Positions 1 to 7,246 of a stretch of DNA of 7,644 bases are shown one piece after another. A program made the translations under genes and the position numbers. The stretch is from Pseudomonadales bacterium (GTDB lineage: Bacteria; Pseudomonadota; Gammaproteobacteria; Steroidobacterales; Steroidobacteraceae). Within the stretch, counting starts at the first letter, position 1. Each line of letters begins with the position of its first letter. A model generated the notes under the pieces. That model saw nothing but the letters and a program-made list of their open reading frames with translations. It did not search any database and was not told the DNA's origin. The DNA lies in NCBI GenBank assembly GCA_020442965.1, contig JAGRJB010000287.1:1-7644 (forward strand), given 5' to 3'.

Positions 1-1
1 C

Positions 2-535
2 GGCGCCGGCACGATCGAGTTCCTGTTCGAGGACAGCGAGTTCTATTTCATCGAGATGAACACGCGTATCCAGGTCGAACATCCGGTCACGGAGCTGGTC
101 ACCGGGATCGATCTCGTCAAGGCCCAGCTGATGATCGCGGCCGGTGAGAAACTCAAATACGTGCAGAGCGATATCGCGCTAACAGGCCATGCTATCGAGT
201 GCCGTATCAATGCCGAGGACGCGCGGACCTTCATGCCCTCGCCCGGCCCGATCAAACTGTGGCATGCACCGGGCGGTCCGGGCATCCGTGTCGATAGCCA
301 CATCTATTCCGGATATAACGTGCCGCCGCACTACGATTCGCTGATCGCCAAGATTATCGCCCACGGCGACACGCGCGAGACCGCGATCGCTCGCATGCGC
401 AACGCGCTCGCCGAAATGGTCGTCGAGGGCATCAAGACGAACACCGCACTGCATCAGGAAATCTTTACGCACGCCGCATTCCGCAACGGCGGGCAAGACA
501 TCCACTATCTGGAACGGCGACTTGGTCTGAAGTAG
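2..535 (+). CDS. accC: Biotin carboxylase subunit of acetyl-CoA carboxylase (C-terminal 177 residues)
   Basis: AccC carboxylates biotin on the carrier protein AccB using ATP and bicarbonate, the first half of the acetyl-CoA carboxylase reaction that makes malonyl-CoA for fatty-acid synthesis in the cytoplasm. The 5' end lies outside the window; the reading frame is open from base 2. The visible part covers the end of the ATP-grasp domain and the biotin-carboxylase C-terminal domain. It includes the [14 protein letters not shown] signature at bases 53-94. By alignment from memory to E. coli AccC, Glu276 is at 17-19, Glu288 at 53-55, Asn290 at 59-61 (metal ligands), Arg292 at 65-67 and Arg338 at 203-205 (in ECRINAED). 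Further conserved blocks are [27 protein letters not shown] and GIKTN, and the end is [10 protein letters not shown], where the family normally ends. It stops 2 bp before prmA, so the two are probably co-transcribed. Nothing looks damaged. Confidence 0.97.
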   Translation, partial: GAGTIEFLFEDSEFYFIEMNTRIQVEHPVTELVTGIDLVKAQLMIAAGEKLKYVQSDIALTGHAIECRINAEDARTFMPSPGPIKLWHAPGGPGIRVDSHIYSGYNVPPHYDSLIAKIIAHGDTRETAIARMRNALAEMVVEGIKTNTALHQEIFTHAAFRNGGQDIHYLERRLGLK

Positions 536-537
536 GC

Positions 538-1434
538 ATGCCGCAGCTCGCGCTGTCATTCGCGCTCCAAGAGCTTGGCCCCGATCCTGCTCAGCATGCC
601 GAACGGGCGGAAGCCGCGTGCTTCGCGGCGGGCGCATTGGCGGTGTCGTATACGGATCAGTGCGACGAACCGATCCTCGAGCCCGCGCCCGGCGAATTCC
701 GCCTCTGGCCCCATGCGCGGCTCGAAGCACTATTTCCGCAGGAGATGCCACCGCTCGAACTGCTGCTGCAGATTGCGACCGCGCTCGATATGCCACTCGG
801 CAGCATCAAGCTTGCGATGCTGCAGGACCGTGTCTGGGAGCGCGAGTGGTTAGTCGATTTCGGCCCGATGCGATTTGGTCGACGCCTGTGGATCGCACCC
901 CATGAGTCGCTGCTGGATTCAGGCGACGACGCGATCGTTGTCAGGCTCGATCCAGGGCTCGCCTTCGGGACAGGCACGCATCCGACCACTGCGCTATGCC
1001 TCGAATGGCTCGACGAGCACCTGGTGCGCGACACCAGCGTGATCGACTACGGTTGTGGATCCGGCATACTGGCGATCGCGGCGGCCAAACTCGGCGCGAG
1101 TGATTGTCAGGCATTCGACATCGATCCCCAGGCGCTAACAGCCACCCACGACAACGCCGCCGCCAACGGCGTGCTGCCGCGCATCAGAATTGTGGCCGCG
1201 GACGACTCATTGACCGGCTCGGCTGCATTGCTCGTCGCAAACATATTGGCTGCTCCTCTCGTTGAATTGGCGCCGCGATTTGCGGCGCTGGTCGCGCCCG
1301 GCGGCCGCCTGCTGCTGGCGGGCCTGCTACAGCACCAGGCCGCGGAAGTAATCGCTGCACAAGCGCCCTGGTTCGACGTCCGACCCTACCGCCAACGCGA
1401 TAACTGGATAGCACTCGCGGCGAGGCGCCGATAA
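538..1434 (+). CDS. prmA: Ribosomal protein L11 methyltransferase
   Basis: PrmA trimethylates lysines and the N-terminal amine of ribosomal protein L11 with S-adenosylmethionine. The 298 residues match the usual family length (E. coli 293). The N-terminal third is the substrate-binding domain. The family signature LDPGLAFGTGTHPTT lies at residues 138-151, the AdoMet-binding motif I (VIDYGCGSGILAIAAAKLGA) at about 168-187, the acidic ribose-binding region FDIDP at 193-197, and the NILAAPL block, equivalent to the catalytic NPPY-type motif, at 235-241. The ATG at 538 starts 2 bp after the accC stop, and the AGTAGG-like ribosome site overlaps the accC end, suggesting translational coupling. accC-prmA adjacency is common in gammaproteobacteria. 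The gene looks complete. Confidence 0.96.
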   Translation: MPQLALSFALQELGPDPAQHAERAEAACFAAGALAVSYTDQCDEPILEPAPGEFRLWPHARLEALFPQEMPPLELLLQIATALDMPLGSIKLAMLQDRVWEREWLVDFGPMRFGRRLWIAPHESLLDSGDDAIVVRLDPGLAFGTGTHPTTALCLEWLDEHLVRDTSVIDYGCGSGILAIAAAKLGASDCQAFDIDPQALTATHDNAAANGVLPRIRIVAADDSLTGSAALLVANILAAPLVELAPRFAALVAPGGRLLLAGLLQHQAAEVIAAQAPWFDVRPYRQRDNWIALAARRR

Positions 1435-1444
1435 GCTTAGCCTG

Positions 1445-2692
1445 ATGTTCACGACCTGCTCCAAATGCGATCTGACGCTGGTCGTCACCGCCACCGACCT
1501 GCGCGCCGGGCAAGGCTATGTGCGCTGCGGTCGCTGTGCCAGCGTCTTCAATGCGTTGATCAATCTCAGCGAAGAACGTGACGCCCAGCTCGCTTCGGAC
1601 CACGCGCCACAACGCGAATCAGGCCGCCAGGAAGGGCGGCCCGATGCTGTACTCGAGTTCAACTCTGAACGAGCGCAGGTCGCAGATATCTTCATCGCAC
1701 CGTCAACGGAGTCGAGCGACATTTCTTCTGGAACCTTCGAGAGCATCGTGCTGGAAGGTGGACTGGAAGACGACAGTGAAGCGGACGTCGTCGAACCGAG
1801 GACAAGCGACAGCGTCGCCACCATCAGCGACGCCGCGATCGAGGATGACGACGATCCGGAGAGCGAAGCGGCCTTTCAGCGCAGTCTCGAGACTTTACTC
1901 GCGCCGGCCACCGGTGTTGGCGAAGCCGACGTTGATTCGACCAGTGACGAAGCAGCCGTCGTCGCCCCGAATGCGGTCGGCGCTGCTGTCGTCGATGCCG
2001 CCCTCGCCGACGCACTCGGCGCAGAACCCCACGAAAGTCATCGTCGGTCCATTCATCCAGCCCTCGCTGGCGCGGCGATCGCTGTAGAACCGGCCGCCGC
2101 GGTGTTTCCGGATGCCGAGGCGGTTGCCGGCGGCTACCTGGATCGGCGGTTATCCGCTCGAGTGCATCGATTCCTGCTGATCGGCAGCACCGTGCTCGCA
2201 GCCACATTGCTCGTGCAGATCGTCCATGCGTCACGCTATGCACTGGCGAGCAGCGGCGTATGGGCACGGCCCATTATTGGCTTGTACGGCGTGTTTGGTT
2301 CGAAGCTGGAGCCGCGCTGGAACGTCACCGCCTACGAGGTACGGCAGCTCGGCGCCGAAACGCTGCCCGGCGACGCGTCGCGTCTGCTGGTGCGTGCCAG
2401 CATCCGCAACGCATCGGGGCGGCCGATGCCGCTGCCGCAGTTGCGACTCACTTTGCAGGACCGTTACGGCAATCCCGTCTCGACCCGGGATCTGCTGCCA
2501 GCGGAGTATCTGCCCGCGCCGCTCAAGGATGCGGGTGAGATCGGTGCTGACCAGCGCATCGACACGGATATTCGCGTGATCGATCCTGGCCGCGCCGCCA
2601 TGGGGTTCGAGATTGACGCGTGCCTGCCCAACAACAATGGCACGGTGCGCTGCGCGAACGACGAGCGTCGCCGCGTCGCACCCAGCACCTGA
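1445..2692 (+). CDS. Zinc-ribbon, DUF3426 single-pass membrane protein
   Basis: A 415-residue protein of unknown function. The N-terminus is an MJ0042-type zinc ribbon with Cys5/Cys8 and Cys28/Cys31 as two CxxC pairs (the second inside YVRCGRCASVFNA). Residues about 40-235 form a low-complexity, Asp/Glu/Ala/Val-rich segment that is probably disordered. Residues about 243-260 (FLLIGSTVLAATLLVQIV) form one membrane helix, preceded by Arg/His (RRLSARVHR), so the zinc ribbon should face the cytoplasm. Residues about 286-405 fit the C-terminal DUF3426 domain (RWNVTAYEV, LLVRASIRNASGRPMPLPQLRLTLQDRYGNPV, LLPAEYLP, then ending MGFEIDACLP), a beta-sandwich-like domain expected in the periplasm. Proteins of this layout are commonly encoded between prmA and dusB-fis in non-enteric proteobacteria, and the 10-bp and 7-bp gaps here support co-transcription. 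A role in sensing or envelope function would be a guess. Confidence 0.88.
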   Translation: MFTTCSKCDLTLVVTATDLRAGQGYVRCGRCASVFNALINLSEERDAQLASDHAPQRESGRQEGRPDAVLEFNSERAQVADIFIAPSTESSDISSGTFESIVLEGGLEDDSEADVVEPRTSDSVATISDAAIEDDDDPESEAAFQRSLETLLAPATGVGEADVDSTSDEAAVVAPNAVGAAVVDAALADALGAEPHESHRRSIHPALAGAAIAVEPAAAVFPDAEAVAGGYLDRRLSARVHRFLLIGSTVLAATLLVQIVHASRYALASSGVWARPIIGLYGVFGSKLEPRWNVTAYEVRQLGAETLPGDASRLLVRASIRNASGRPMPLPQLRLTLQDRYGNPVSTRDLLPAEYLPAPLKDAGEIGADQRIDTDIRVIDPGRAAMGFEIDACLPNNNGTVRCANDERRRVAPST

Positions 2693-2699
2693 CGGGCAC

Positions 2700-3686
2700 A
2701 TGCTGCGCATCGGTCCATACACGCTGCCGACCGCGGCGTTCCTCGCGCCGATGGCTGGCGTGACCGACCGACCGTTTCGAGTGCTCGCGCGTCGCTTTGG
2801 CGCGGCCCTGGCCGCGTCGGAAATGATCACATCGGATGTGCGGCTATGGCGTTCGGCCAAATCGCGCCGACGGATGGACCATGCGGGCGAGCCTTCGCCT
2901 CGCGCCGTGCAACTCGCGGGCGCTGATCCCGTGGCGCTCGCCGAAGCTGCCCGCCGCAATGTGGATCTCGGCGCCGACATCATCGACATCAACATGGGCT
3001 GCCCGGCGAAAAAGGTCTGCAATGTGCTGTGTGGCTCCGCGTTGTTGACCGACGAGCCGCTCGTTGCACGCATCCTGGCCGCAGTTGTCAGTGCGGTGCG
3101 CGTACCGGTGACGCTCAAGACGCGTACTGGTTGGGACCACGAGAATCGCAATGCGATAAAGATCGCGCGTATTGCAGAAGCGAGCGGTATCGCAGCCATT
3201 GCGATTCATGGTCGCACGCGGGCGGATTTCTATTCGGGTGAAGCCGAGTACGCAACGATTCGCAATATCAAAGAATCAGTCCGAATTCCAGTCATCGCGA
3301 ATGGCGATATCGATTCCGCAAACAAAGCACGCGCAGTTCTGAATTTTACGCGCGCAGATGGTGTCATGATCGGGCGCGCCGCACACGGTGCGCCGTGGAT
3401 ATTTCGCGATGTCAATGGCCAGCTGGCATCGTCAAAAACAATCACGGCGCTTTCACGTGCCGTTCGTCGTGATACTATTTTGGAGCATCTCGACTCTCTC
3501 TACGCCTTCTATGGCGAAGACACCGGAGTGCGGGTAGCGCGCAAACACCTCGGCTGGTATCTCACCAAGCTGCAGCATGAGACGGGACTCCGTCGCGAGC
3601 TGATGGCAGCGGAGAATTCGTCGTTGCAGTTTGGCTTGATGAAACGGGGCTTGGATGCCTGGGCTGATTGCGCAGTCGCTGCGTAA
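2700..3686 (+). CDS. dusB: tRNA-dihydrouridine synthase B
   Basis: DusB is an FMN- and NADPH-dependent enzyme that reduces uridine to dihydrouridine in the tRNA D-loop (position 17 in E. coli). The start at 2700 gives 328 residues beginning MLRIGPYTLPTAAFLAPMAGVTDRPFR, matching the family N-terminus; the open frame runs further upstream to 2613 but that part overlaps the previous gene and is not DusB-like. Key features are APMAGVTDRPFR at residues 16-27, the active-site DIINMGCPAKK-type block with Cys101 as the expected catalytic acid, LKTRTGW at 139-145, IHGRTR at 169-174, ANGDI at 200-204 and MIGRAAHGAPWIFRD at 223-237 (FMN phosphate region). RKHLGWYL at 281-288 lies in the tRNA-binding helical domain. 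Residue 111 is Cys where Ala is usual before GSALL, an apparently harmless variation. dusB-fis is a classical gammaproteobacterial pair. Confidence 0.96.
   Translation: MLRIGPYTLPTAAFLAPMAGVTDRPFRVLARRFGAALAASEMITSDVRLWRSAKSRRRMDHAGEPSPRAVQLAGADPVALAEAARRNVDLGADIIDINMGCPAKKVCNVLCGSALLTDEPLVARILAAVVSAVRVPVTLKTRTGWDHENRNAIKIARIAEASGIAAIAIHGRTRADFYSGEAEYATIRNIKESVRIPVIANGDIDSANKARAVLNFTRADGVMIGRAAHGAPWIFRDVNGQLASSKTITALSRAVRRDTILEHLDSLYAFYGEDTGVRVARKHLGWYLTKLQHETGLRRELMAAENSSLQFGLMKRGLDAWADCAVAA
3470..3478 (+). promoter_or_regulatory. Possible extended -10 promoter element inside dusB, for fis
   Basis: The sequence TGATACTAT fits an extended -10 element (TG, one base, then TACTAT). It lies in the less GC-rich second half of dusB, about 275 bp before fis. 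The best -35 match at a normal spacing is poor, at about 3 of 6 bases. Such a site could give fis and purH transcription independent of the upstream genes. This is a visual match only. Confidence 0.2.
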
Positions 3687-3752
3687 ACTGGGCGTGCAAT
3701 GGCGGACAACAAGAGTTGAATTGGCCACTCGTTGGCCAGGGGCTAGTCAAAG

Positions 3753-4040
3753 ATGGTTGCAAAGACCTCGCGTACGCGTCGCGACGCATCGAACCGCGCC
3801 AACGGCAAGGACATACCGTTGCGCAATCACGCCGAGCGCGCACTAGAGGACTATTTTGCGAGCCTCAATGGCCACAAACCCGCACACCTCTACGATCTCG
3901 TACTACGCGAGGTGGAAGAGCCGCTGTTTCGCGCCGTTCTCGACTATGCCGATGGCAATCAGAGCCACGCGGCGGTGATACTCGGTATCAATCGCGGCAC
4001 GCTGCGCAAGAAGCTGCGCCAATTCGGTCTCGCCGAATAG
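3753..4040 (+). CDS. fis: Nucleoid-associated DNA-binding protein Fis
   Basis: Fis is a small homodimeric nucleoid protein that bends DNA and activates rRNA and other growth-linked promoters. This 95-residue copy (E. coli 98) has the core pattern of the family: ALEDYFASLNG at about 30-40, HLYDLVLREVEEPL at 45-58, and the C-terminal helix-turn-helix GNQSHAAVILGINRGTLRKKLRQFGL at 68-93. The DNA-contacting N-R-G-T-L-R-K-K-L segment is intact. The first 20 residues are basic and differ from enteric Fis, as is normal for this variable arm. An AGGGG ribosome site at 3738-3742, 10 bp upstream, supports the ATG at 3753. Placement directly after dusB is the standard arrangement. A 5-bp GC stem (4048-4052 with 4059-4063) follows the stop but has no T run and is not a convincing terminator, so read-through into purH is likely. 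Confidence 0.95.
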   Translation: MVAKTSRTRRDASNRANGKDIPLRNHAERALEDYFASLNGHKPAHLYDLVLREVEEPLFRAVLDYADGNQSHAAVILGINRGTLRKKLRQFGLAE

Positions 4041-4076
4041 CCGAGCACGCGCAACCTCGCGCGCATCGGTCATAGC

Positions 4077-5645
4077 ATGTTGGTCACGATTCGCCGCGCG
4101 CTGCTGTCCGTATCGGACAAGACTGGACTCGTCGAGCTTGCCCGCGCACTGGCGGCGCGCGGCATCGAATTGCTGTCGACCGGTGGGACAGCCAGAGCGT
4201 TGATCGACGCCGGCATCGCTGTGCGCGAAGTCTCCGACTACACCGGCTTTCCCGAAATCATGGACGGACGTGTCAAGACCTTGCATCCCAAGGTGCACGG
4301 CGGCCTGCTGGGGCGCCGCGGCACCGACGATGAGGTGATGCGCCAGCATGGTATCGCGCCGATCGACTTGTTAGTCGTAAATCTCTATCCGTTTGCGGCG
4401 ACCATCGGTCGGCTGAATTGCTCGTACGCCGAGGCGATCGAGAATATCGATATCGGCGGCCCGGCGATGCTGCGTGCAGCGGCGAAGAATCACGAATCCG
4501 TGACGGTCGTCGTCGATCCGGCGGACTACGCGCGCGTTGTCGACGAGTTGGCTGCCAATGCCGGGGCGACCAGTATCGACACGCGCATCGCCTTGAGTGC
4601 CAAAGCCTTCGCGCACACAGCCCGCTATGACACGACAGTCTCGGCGTATCTCACGGAACGAACCGTGACGAGTTCGCCGGACCGATTCCCGGACATACTG
4701 CCGCTGGTGTTCGACAAATTGCAGACTCTGCGCTATGGCGAGAACCCGCATCAGGCCGGGGCGTTTTATCGCGATGCACTGACGCGCGGCGGGTCGATCG
4801 CTACGGCGAGGTTCGTGCAAGGCAAGGAGTTGTCGTTCAACAACATCGCCGATGCCGACATAGCACTGGCGTGCGTCCGCCAGTTCCGTGAGCCCGCCTG
4901 CGCAATCGTCAAGCATGGCAATCCGTGTGGCGTAGCGGTCGCCGCCGCTGCGCTCGACGCGTATGAGGGCGCGTACCGCACTGATCCCACTTCCGCTTTC
5001 GGCGGCATCATTGCGTTCAACCGGCCGGTCGACGCCACGCTGGCCGGTGTGATCCTCGAGCGCCAATTCGTCGAGGTGCTGGTGGCGCCAGAGCTCGCGC
5101 CGGACGCACTACCCTTGTTGGCCGGCAAGCCGAATCTGCGGGTGTTAGCCGTGGGTGAACTCGCTGCCTTGCCGAGCGGCGATCTCGAGTACCGCAGCAT
5201 TGCCGGTGGCCTGCTCGCGCAGACTCGCGACACGGGCGAAGTCAGCCCGCAGGACCTGCGGGTCGTAACGAAACGCGCGCCGAATGCGGACGAGTTGCGT
5301 GACCTGCAGTTCTGCTGGCGTGTGTGCAAGTTCGTGAAGTCCAATGCCATCGTTTACGCGCGTGACAACGCCACCATCGGCATCGGGGCAGGACAGATGA
5401 GTCGCGTTTATTCGAGCCGCATCGCCGCGATGAAGGCGCGCGACGAGCAACTCGATGTCGCGGGCGCTGTGATGGCCTCGGACGCGTTCTTTCCGTTTCG
5501 CGATGGGCTGGACGTCGCTGCTGAGTACGGCATCAAGGCGGTGATCCAGCCGGGCGGCAGCAAGCGCGATGAGGAAGTGATCGCGGCCGCCGATGAACAC
5601 GGCATCGCGATGGTGTTCACGGCAATGCGGCATTTTCGGCATTAG
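4077..5645 (+). CDS. purH: Bifunctional AICAR formyltransferase / IMP cyclohydrolase
   Basis: PurH carries out the last two steps of IMP synthesis: formyl transfer from 10-formyl-tetrahydrofolate to AICAR, then ring closure. At 522 residues it is full length (E. coli 529). The N-terminal IMP cyclohydrolase (MGS-like) domain shows SVSDKTG at 11-17, STGGTA at 34-39, [20 protein letters not shown] at 57-76 and [18 protein letters not shown] at 122-139. The formyltransferase domain shows LRYGENPHQ at 218-226, VKHGNPCG at 278-285 with the catalytic Lys279-His280 pair, [33 protein letters not shown] and [10 protein letters not shown], and ends at the usual GIAMVFT...MRHFRH. The ATG at 4077 fits the family start; no in-frame start lies close upstream and no strong ribosome site is visible. 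purH follows fis by 36 bp, but the expected partner purD is 1.75 kb away. Confidence 0.97.
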   Translation: MLVTIRRALLSVSDKTGLVELARALAARGIELLSTGGTARALIDAGIAVREVSDYTGFPEIMDGRVKTLHPKVHGGLLGRRGTDDEVMRQHGIAPIDLLVVNLYPFAATIGRLNCSYAEAIENIDIGGPAMLRAAAKNHESVTVVVDPADYARVVDELAANAGATSIDTRIALSAKAFAHTARYDTTVSAYLTERTVTSSPDRFPDILPLVFDKLQTLRYGENPHQAGAFYRDALTRGGSIATARFVQGKELSFNNIADADIALACVRQFREPACAIVKHGNPCGVAVAAAALDAYEGAYRTDPTSAFGGIIAFNRPVDATLAGVILERQFVEVLVAPELAPDALPLLAGKPNLRVLAVGELAALPSGDLEYRSIAGGLLAQTRDTGEVSPQDLRVVTKRAPNADELRDLQFCWRVCKFVKSNAIVYARDNATIGIGAGQMSRVYSSRIAAMKARDEQLDVAGAVMASDAFFPFRDGLDVAAEYGIKAVIQPGGSKRDEEVIAAADEHGIAMVFTAMRHFRH

Positions 5646-5670
5646 GCGCGCTGCCCGAACCCATATCACG

Positions 5671-5695
5671 AATCCGTGCTGTCGCAGCACGGATT
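5671..5695 (+). terminator. Perfect 10-bp stem-loop after purH, possible transcript end
   Basis: AATCCGTGCT (5671-5680), loop GTCGC, then AGCACGGATT (5686-5695) form a perfect 10-bp stem with a 5-base loop, beginning 25 bp after the purH stop. Its position suits a 3' end for the housekeeping transcript or an RNase-protective hairpin. No T run follows (next bases GGTCAGG), so it is not a canonical rho-independent terminator. The last bases also belong to a competing pairing: GATTGGTCA at 5692-5700 is the exact reverse complement of TGACCAATC at 5757-5765. Confidence 0.4.
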
Positions 5696-5701
5696 GGTCA
5701 G

Positions 5702-5848
5702 GCTGCGGCCAGGGTCTTCGACAAAAGCGCGGATTGGCGCAGACCGGGCTTTGCCGTGACCAATCGGTATCCAGCGACTTGCCTGAGCTACGCTGACTTC
5801 GCTGCCTATCTCGCCTGGCTCAATCGCAGGACGGAACAATCGTACTAG
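5702..5848 (+). pseudogene. Relic of an FGE-sulfatase/SUMF1-type domain protein
   Basis: Read from base 5702, the frame gives about 48 residues with the pattern of the formylglycine-generating-enzyme-like (SUMF1, FGE-sulfatase) fold: ADWRRPGF at 5729-5752, then PATCLSYADFAAYLAWLNRR at 5771-5830 and TEQSY, ended by TAG at 5846-5848. Family members typically read W-R-x-P-G-F ... H-P-V-x-C-V-S-W-x-D-A-x-A-Y-x-x-W-L-S-x-x-T-G-x-x-Y-R-L-P-T-E-A-E-W. The stop falls exactly where RLPTEAEWE should begin. There is no usable start codon ahead of the similarity (the only in-frame GTG, at 5756, is inside it), and the frame simply runs back into purH in another frame. Both ends of the domain are therefore missing. 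The assignment rests on recalled family consensus, not on a search. Confidence 0.68.
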
Positions 5849-5850
5849 CG

Positions 5851-5880
5851 AAAAAATCGCCTAACACCTGAGCGCGCTCA
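5851..5880 (-). terminator. Palindrome plus T run at the monooxygenase 3' end, weak terminator candidate
   Basis: On the minus strand the stop codon of the monooxygenase lies in the perfect 12-bp palindrome TGAGCGCGCTCA (5869-5880). It is followed 12 bases later by six T residues (complement of A5851-A5856), flanked by GCGA and TCGC. The palindrome has no loop bases, so any hairpin would be short, and the T run is too far from it for a standard intrinsic terminator. It may still help end the minus-strand transcript in this convergent region. Confidence 0.25.
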
Positions 5881-7047
5881 AATCGACACGGTCGCCGGGT
5901 TGTAGGCCCAAATGCCAAGGCTTTCCGCGGTGATGTGCTTGTCCCGCTGGTAGTGCTCGCTGCGGCCGGAATGATAGTTGCGCGCGGCCTCGCGCGATTT
6001 CTGCGCGACCCATGCCGTGCGTTCGTGCCGGGCCAAGAAGTACCGTTGCAGTGCCGCGTCGATCGATTCGCTGCACTCAAGGCAGCGCGCCAGGATCACC
6101 GCGTCTTCAATCGCTATCGCCGCACCAGAACCCAGAAACGGCAGCATCGCGTGGGCCGCGTCGCCCATCAAGGTCACGCGACCTTGCGTCCAGGCAGGTA
6201 GCGTCGCTCGATCGCACACTGCCCACTTGAACAGACTCCCGACGGGCGTGGCCCGCACGATGGTAGCCACGTCATCGTACCAACCGTGATATTCCCGTAA
6301 CACTTCGTCGACCGTTGCCGGAATCGACCAACCCTCTTCTTGCCAGCCATCGCGCTGCGCCAGTGCGACGTAATTGACTACCCGTCCGCCCCGAATGAGA
6401 TACCGTGTGAAGCTGCGATCAGGCCCTGTCGACAGGCACGATGGCGGCTCGATGATCCCCGTCGGCAACGCGTCGCAAGGCACCAGTCCGCGGAAGGCGA
6501 TATAGCCGGTGAAACGCGGCTGATCCTGACCAAACAATGCCGCACGCACGCCCGAGCGTACGCCATCCGCGCCGATGAGCACATCCGCTGTCACGCGTTC
6601 GCCATTGGCAAACTGCGCCTCGACCCGGGATCCGTCCTGACGCATCGCCGTGAACTCGCAGTCCAGATGAATTGCCGCCGAGTCGTTAGCGAGTACTTTG
6701 GCTGCCAGCGCCGCATGCAAGTCGGCGCGATGAATCTGATAGTAACGTGCGCCGAATTGCTCGAGCAGCTGATCGCCTCGTTCGAGCGAGATCATCAGTT
6801 TGCCCGTTCGCCAGTGCCTGACGCCAGCACGACCCGGCGACATGCCATGCATGGCGAGCGCATCGGTCAGCCCCGCGAACTGCAGCGCGTGAGTCGCATT
6901 GGGCGCCAGTGTCAGACCTGCGCCAACTTCGCCGAGCGCCGCGGATTTCTCGTAGACCCTTGGCCGGAAACCCATTCTTTGCAGGGTGCACGCCGCCACC
7001 AAGCCGGACATGCCGGCGCCCACGATCGCAATTTCTGCCTTATTCAT
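5878..7047 (-). CDS. Class A FAD-dependent monooxygenase, salicylate/3-hydroxybenzoate hydroxylase-like
   Basis: A 389-residue flavoprotein of the PHBH-like aromatic hydroxylase family, which uses NAD(P)H and oxygen to hydroxylate aromatic acids or related rings. The FAD-binding GxGxxG is at residues 10-15 (IVGAGMSGLVAACTLQRMG) with the ribose-binding Glu33 in VYEKS. HRADLH is at 106-111, the DG motif GADGVRS at 159-165 and the GD motif GDAAHAMLPFLGSGAAIAIEDA at 295-316. The family usually has GQGAA where this protein has GSGAA (Ser307). Length and all three motifs fit an intact enzyme. No other aromatic-degradation gene is in the window, so the substrate is unknown; salicylate, 3-hydroxybenzoate, 6-hydroxynicotinate or a quinolone-type ring are all possible for this family. 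It is transcribed against purH and purD. A GGAG lies 11 bp before the ATG. A perfect inverted repeat sits 22 bp upstream of the start and may be its operator. Confidence 0.9.
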   Translation of the reverse strand: MNKAEIAIVGAGMSGLVAACTLQRMGFRPRVYEKSAALGEVGAGLTLAPNATHALQFAGLTDALAMHGMSPGRAGVRHWRTGKLMISLERGDQLLEQFGARYYQIHRADLHAALAAKVLANDSAAIHLDCEFTAMRQDGSRVEAQFANGERVTADVLIGADGVRSGVRAALFGQDQPRFTGYIAFRGLVPCDALPTGIIEPPSCLSTGPDRSFTRYLIRGGRVVNYVALAQRDGWQEEGWSIPATVDEVLREYHGWYDDVATIVRATPVGSLFKWAVCDRATLPAWTQGRVTLMGDAAHAMLPFLGSGAAIAIEDAVILARCLECSESIDAALQRYFLARHERTAWVAQKSREAARNYHSGRSEHYQRDKHITAESLGIWAYNPATVSI

Positions 7048-7068
7048 CTATTGCGATGCTCCGCATTG

Positions 7069-7090
7069 ACAGCTCGAACGCTCGAGCTGT
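7069..7090. promoter_or_regulatory. Perfect 9-bp inverted repeat upstream of the monooxygenase, candidate operator
   Basis: ACAGCTCGA (7069-7077), spacer ACGC, then TCGAGCTGT (7082-7090) form a perfect 22-bp dyad. It ends 22 bp before the monooxygenase ATG on the minus strand, within its untranslated leader or promoter. Size and symmetry suit a dimeric repressor or activator of the MarR, TetR or GntR type, which often control aromatic hydroxylases, but no regulator gene is in the window. As RNA it could instead form a 9-bp hairpin in the leader. Confidence 0.45.
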
Positions 7091-7246
7091 TCGGCATGAT
7101 ACGTGACTCATGAACAGTCGATTTCCGAGACGAACCGGATTGAGTCGATTGCGACCACTGGCTGGTTAGGATGGCGTGGCGGTAAATGCATTGCTGTCGG
7201 ACCTGATGTGTTAGCAAGGGCACGACGCTATCGACGAGCGAGTTTT

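Noticed and set aside
179..796. 205-codon minus-strand open frame across accC and prmA
   Set aside because: Antisense to two clear genes and Arg/Ala-rich with no domain.
2613..2699. Upstream extension of dusB to an earlier ATG at 2613
   Set aside because: The extra 29 residues overlap the end of the DUF3426 gene and do not resemble DusB, whereas the ATG at 2700 gives the standard N-terminus.
2231..3199. 322-codon minus-strand open frame across the DUF3426 gene and dusB
   Set aside because: It spans two well-supported genes on the other strand and shows no family motif; long antisense frames are expected at this base composition.
7066..7071. TTGACA as a -35 element of a plus-strand promoter for purD
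   Set aside because: No -10-like hexamer lies 16-18 bp downstream, and the match overlaps the inverted repeat; likely chance.
6340..7113. 257-codon plus-strand open frame opposite the monooxygenase
   Set aside because: It lies almost entirely antisense to a gene with complete FAD-monooxygenase motifs, is Arg/His-rich, and shows no recognisable domain; a by-product of high GC.
7116..7150. AGTCGATT direct repeat (7116-7123 and 7143-7150)
   Set aside because: Only two 8-bp copies with no further units or flanking mobile-element signs; not enough to call a repeat or a target duplication.
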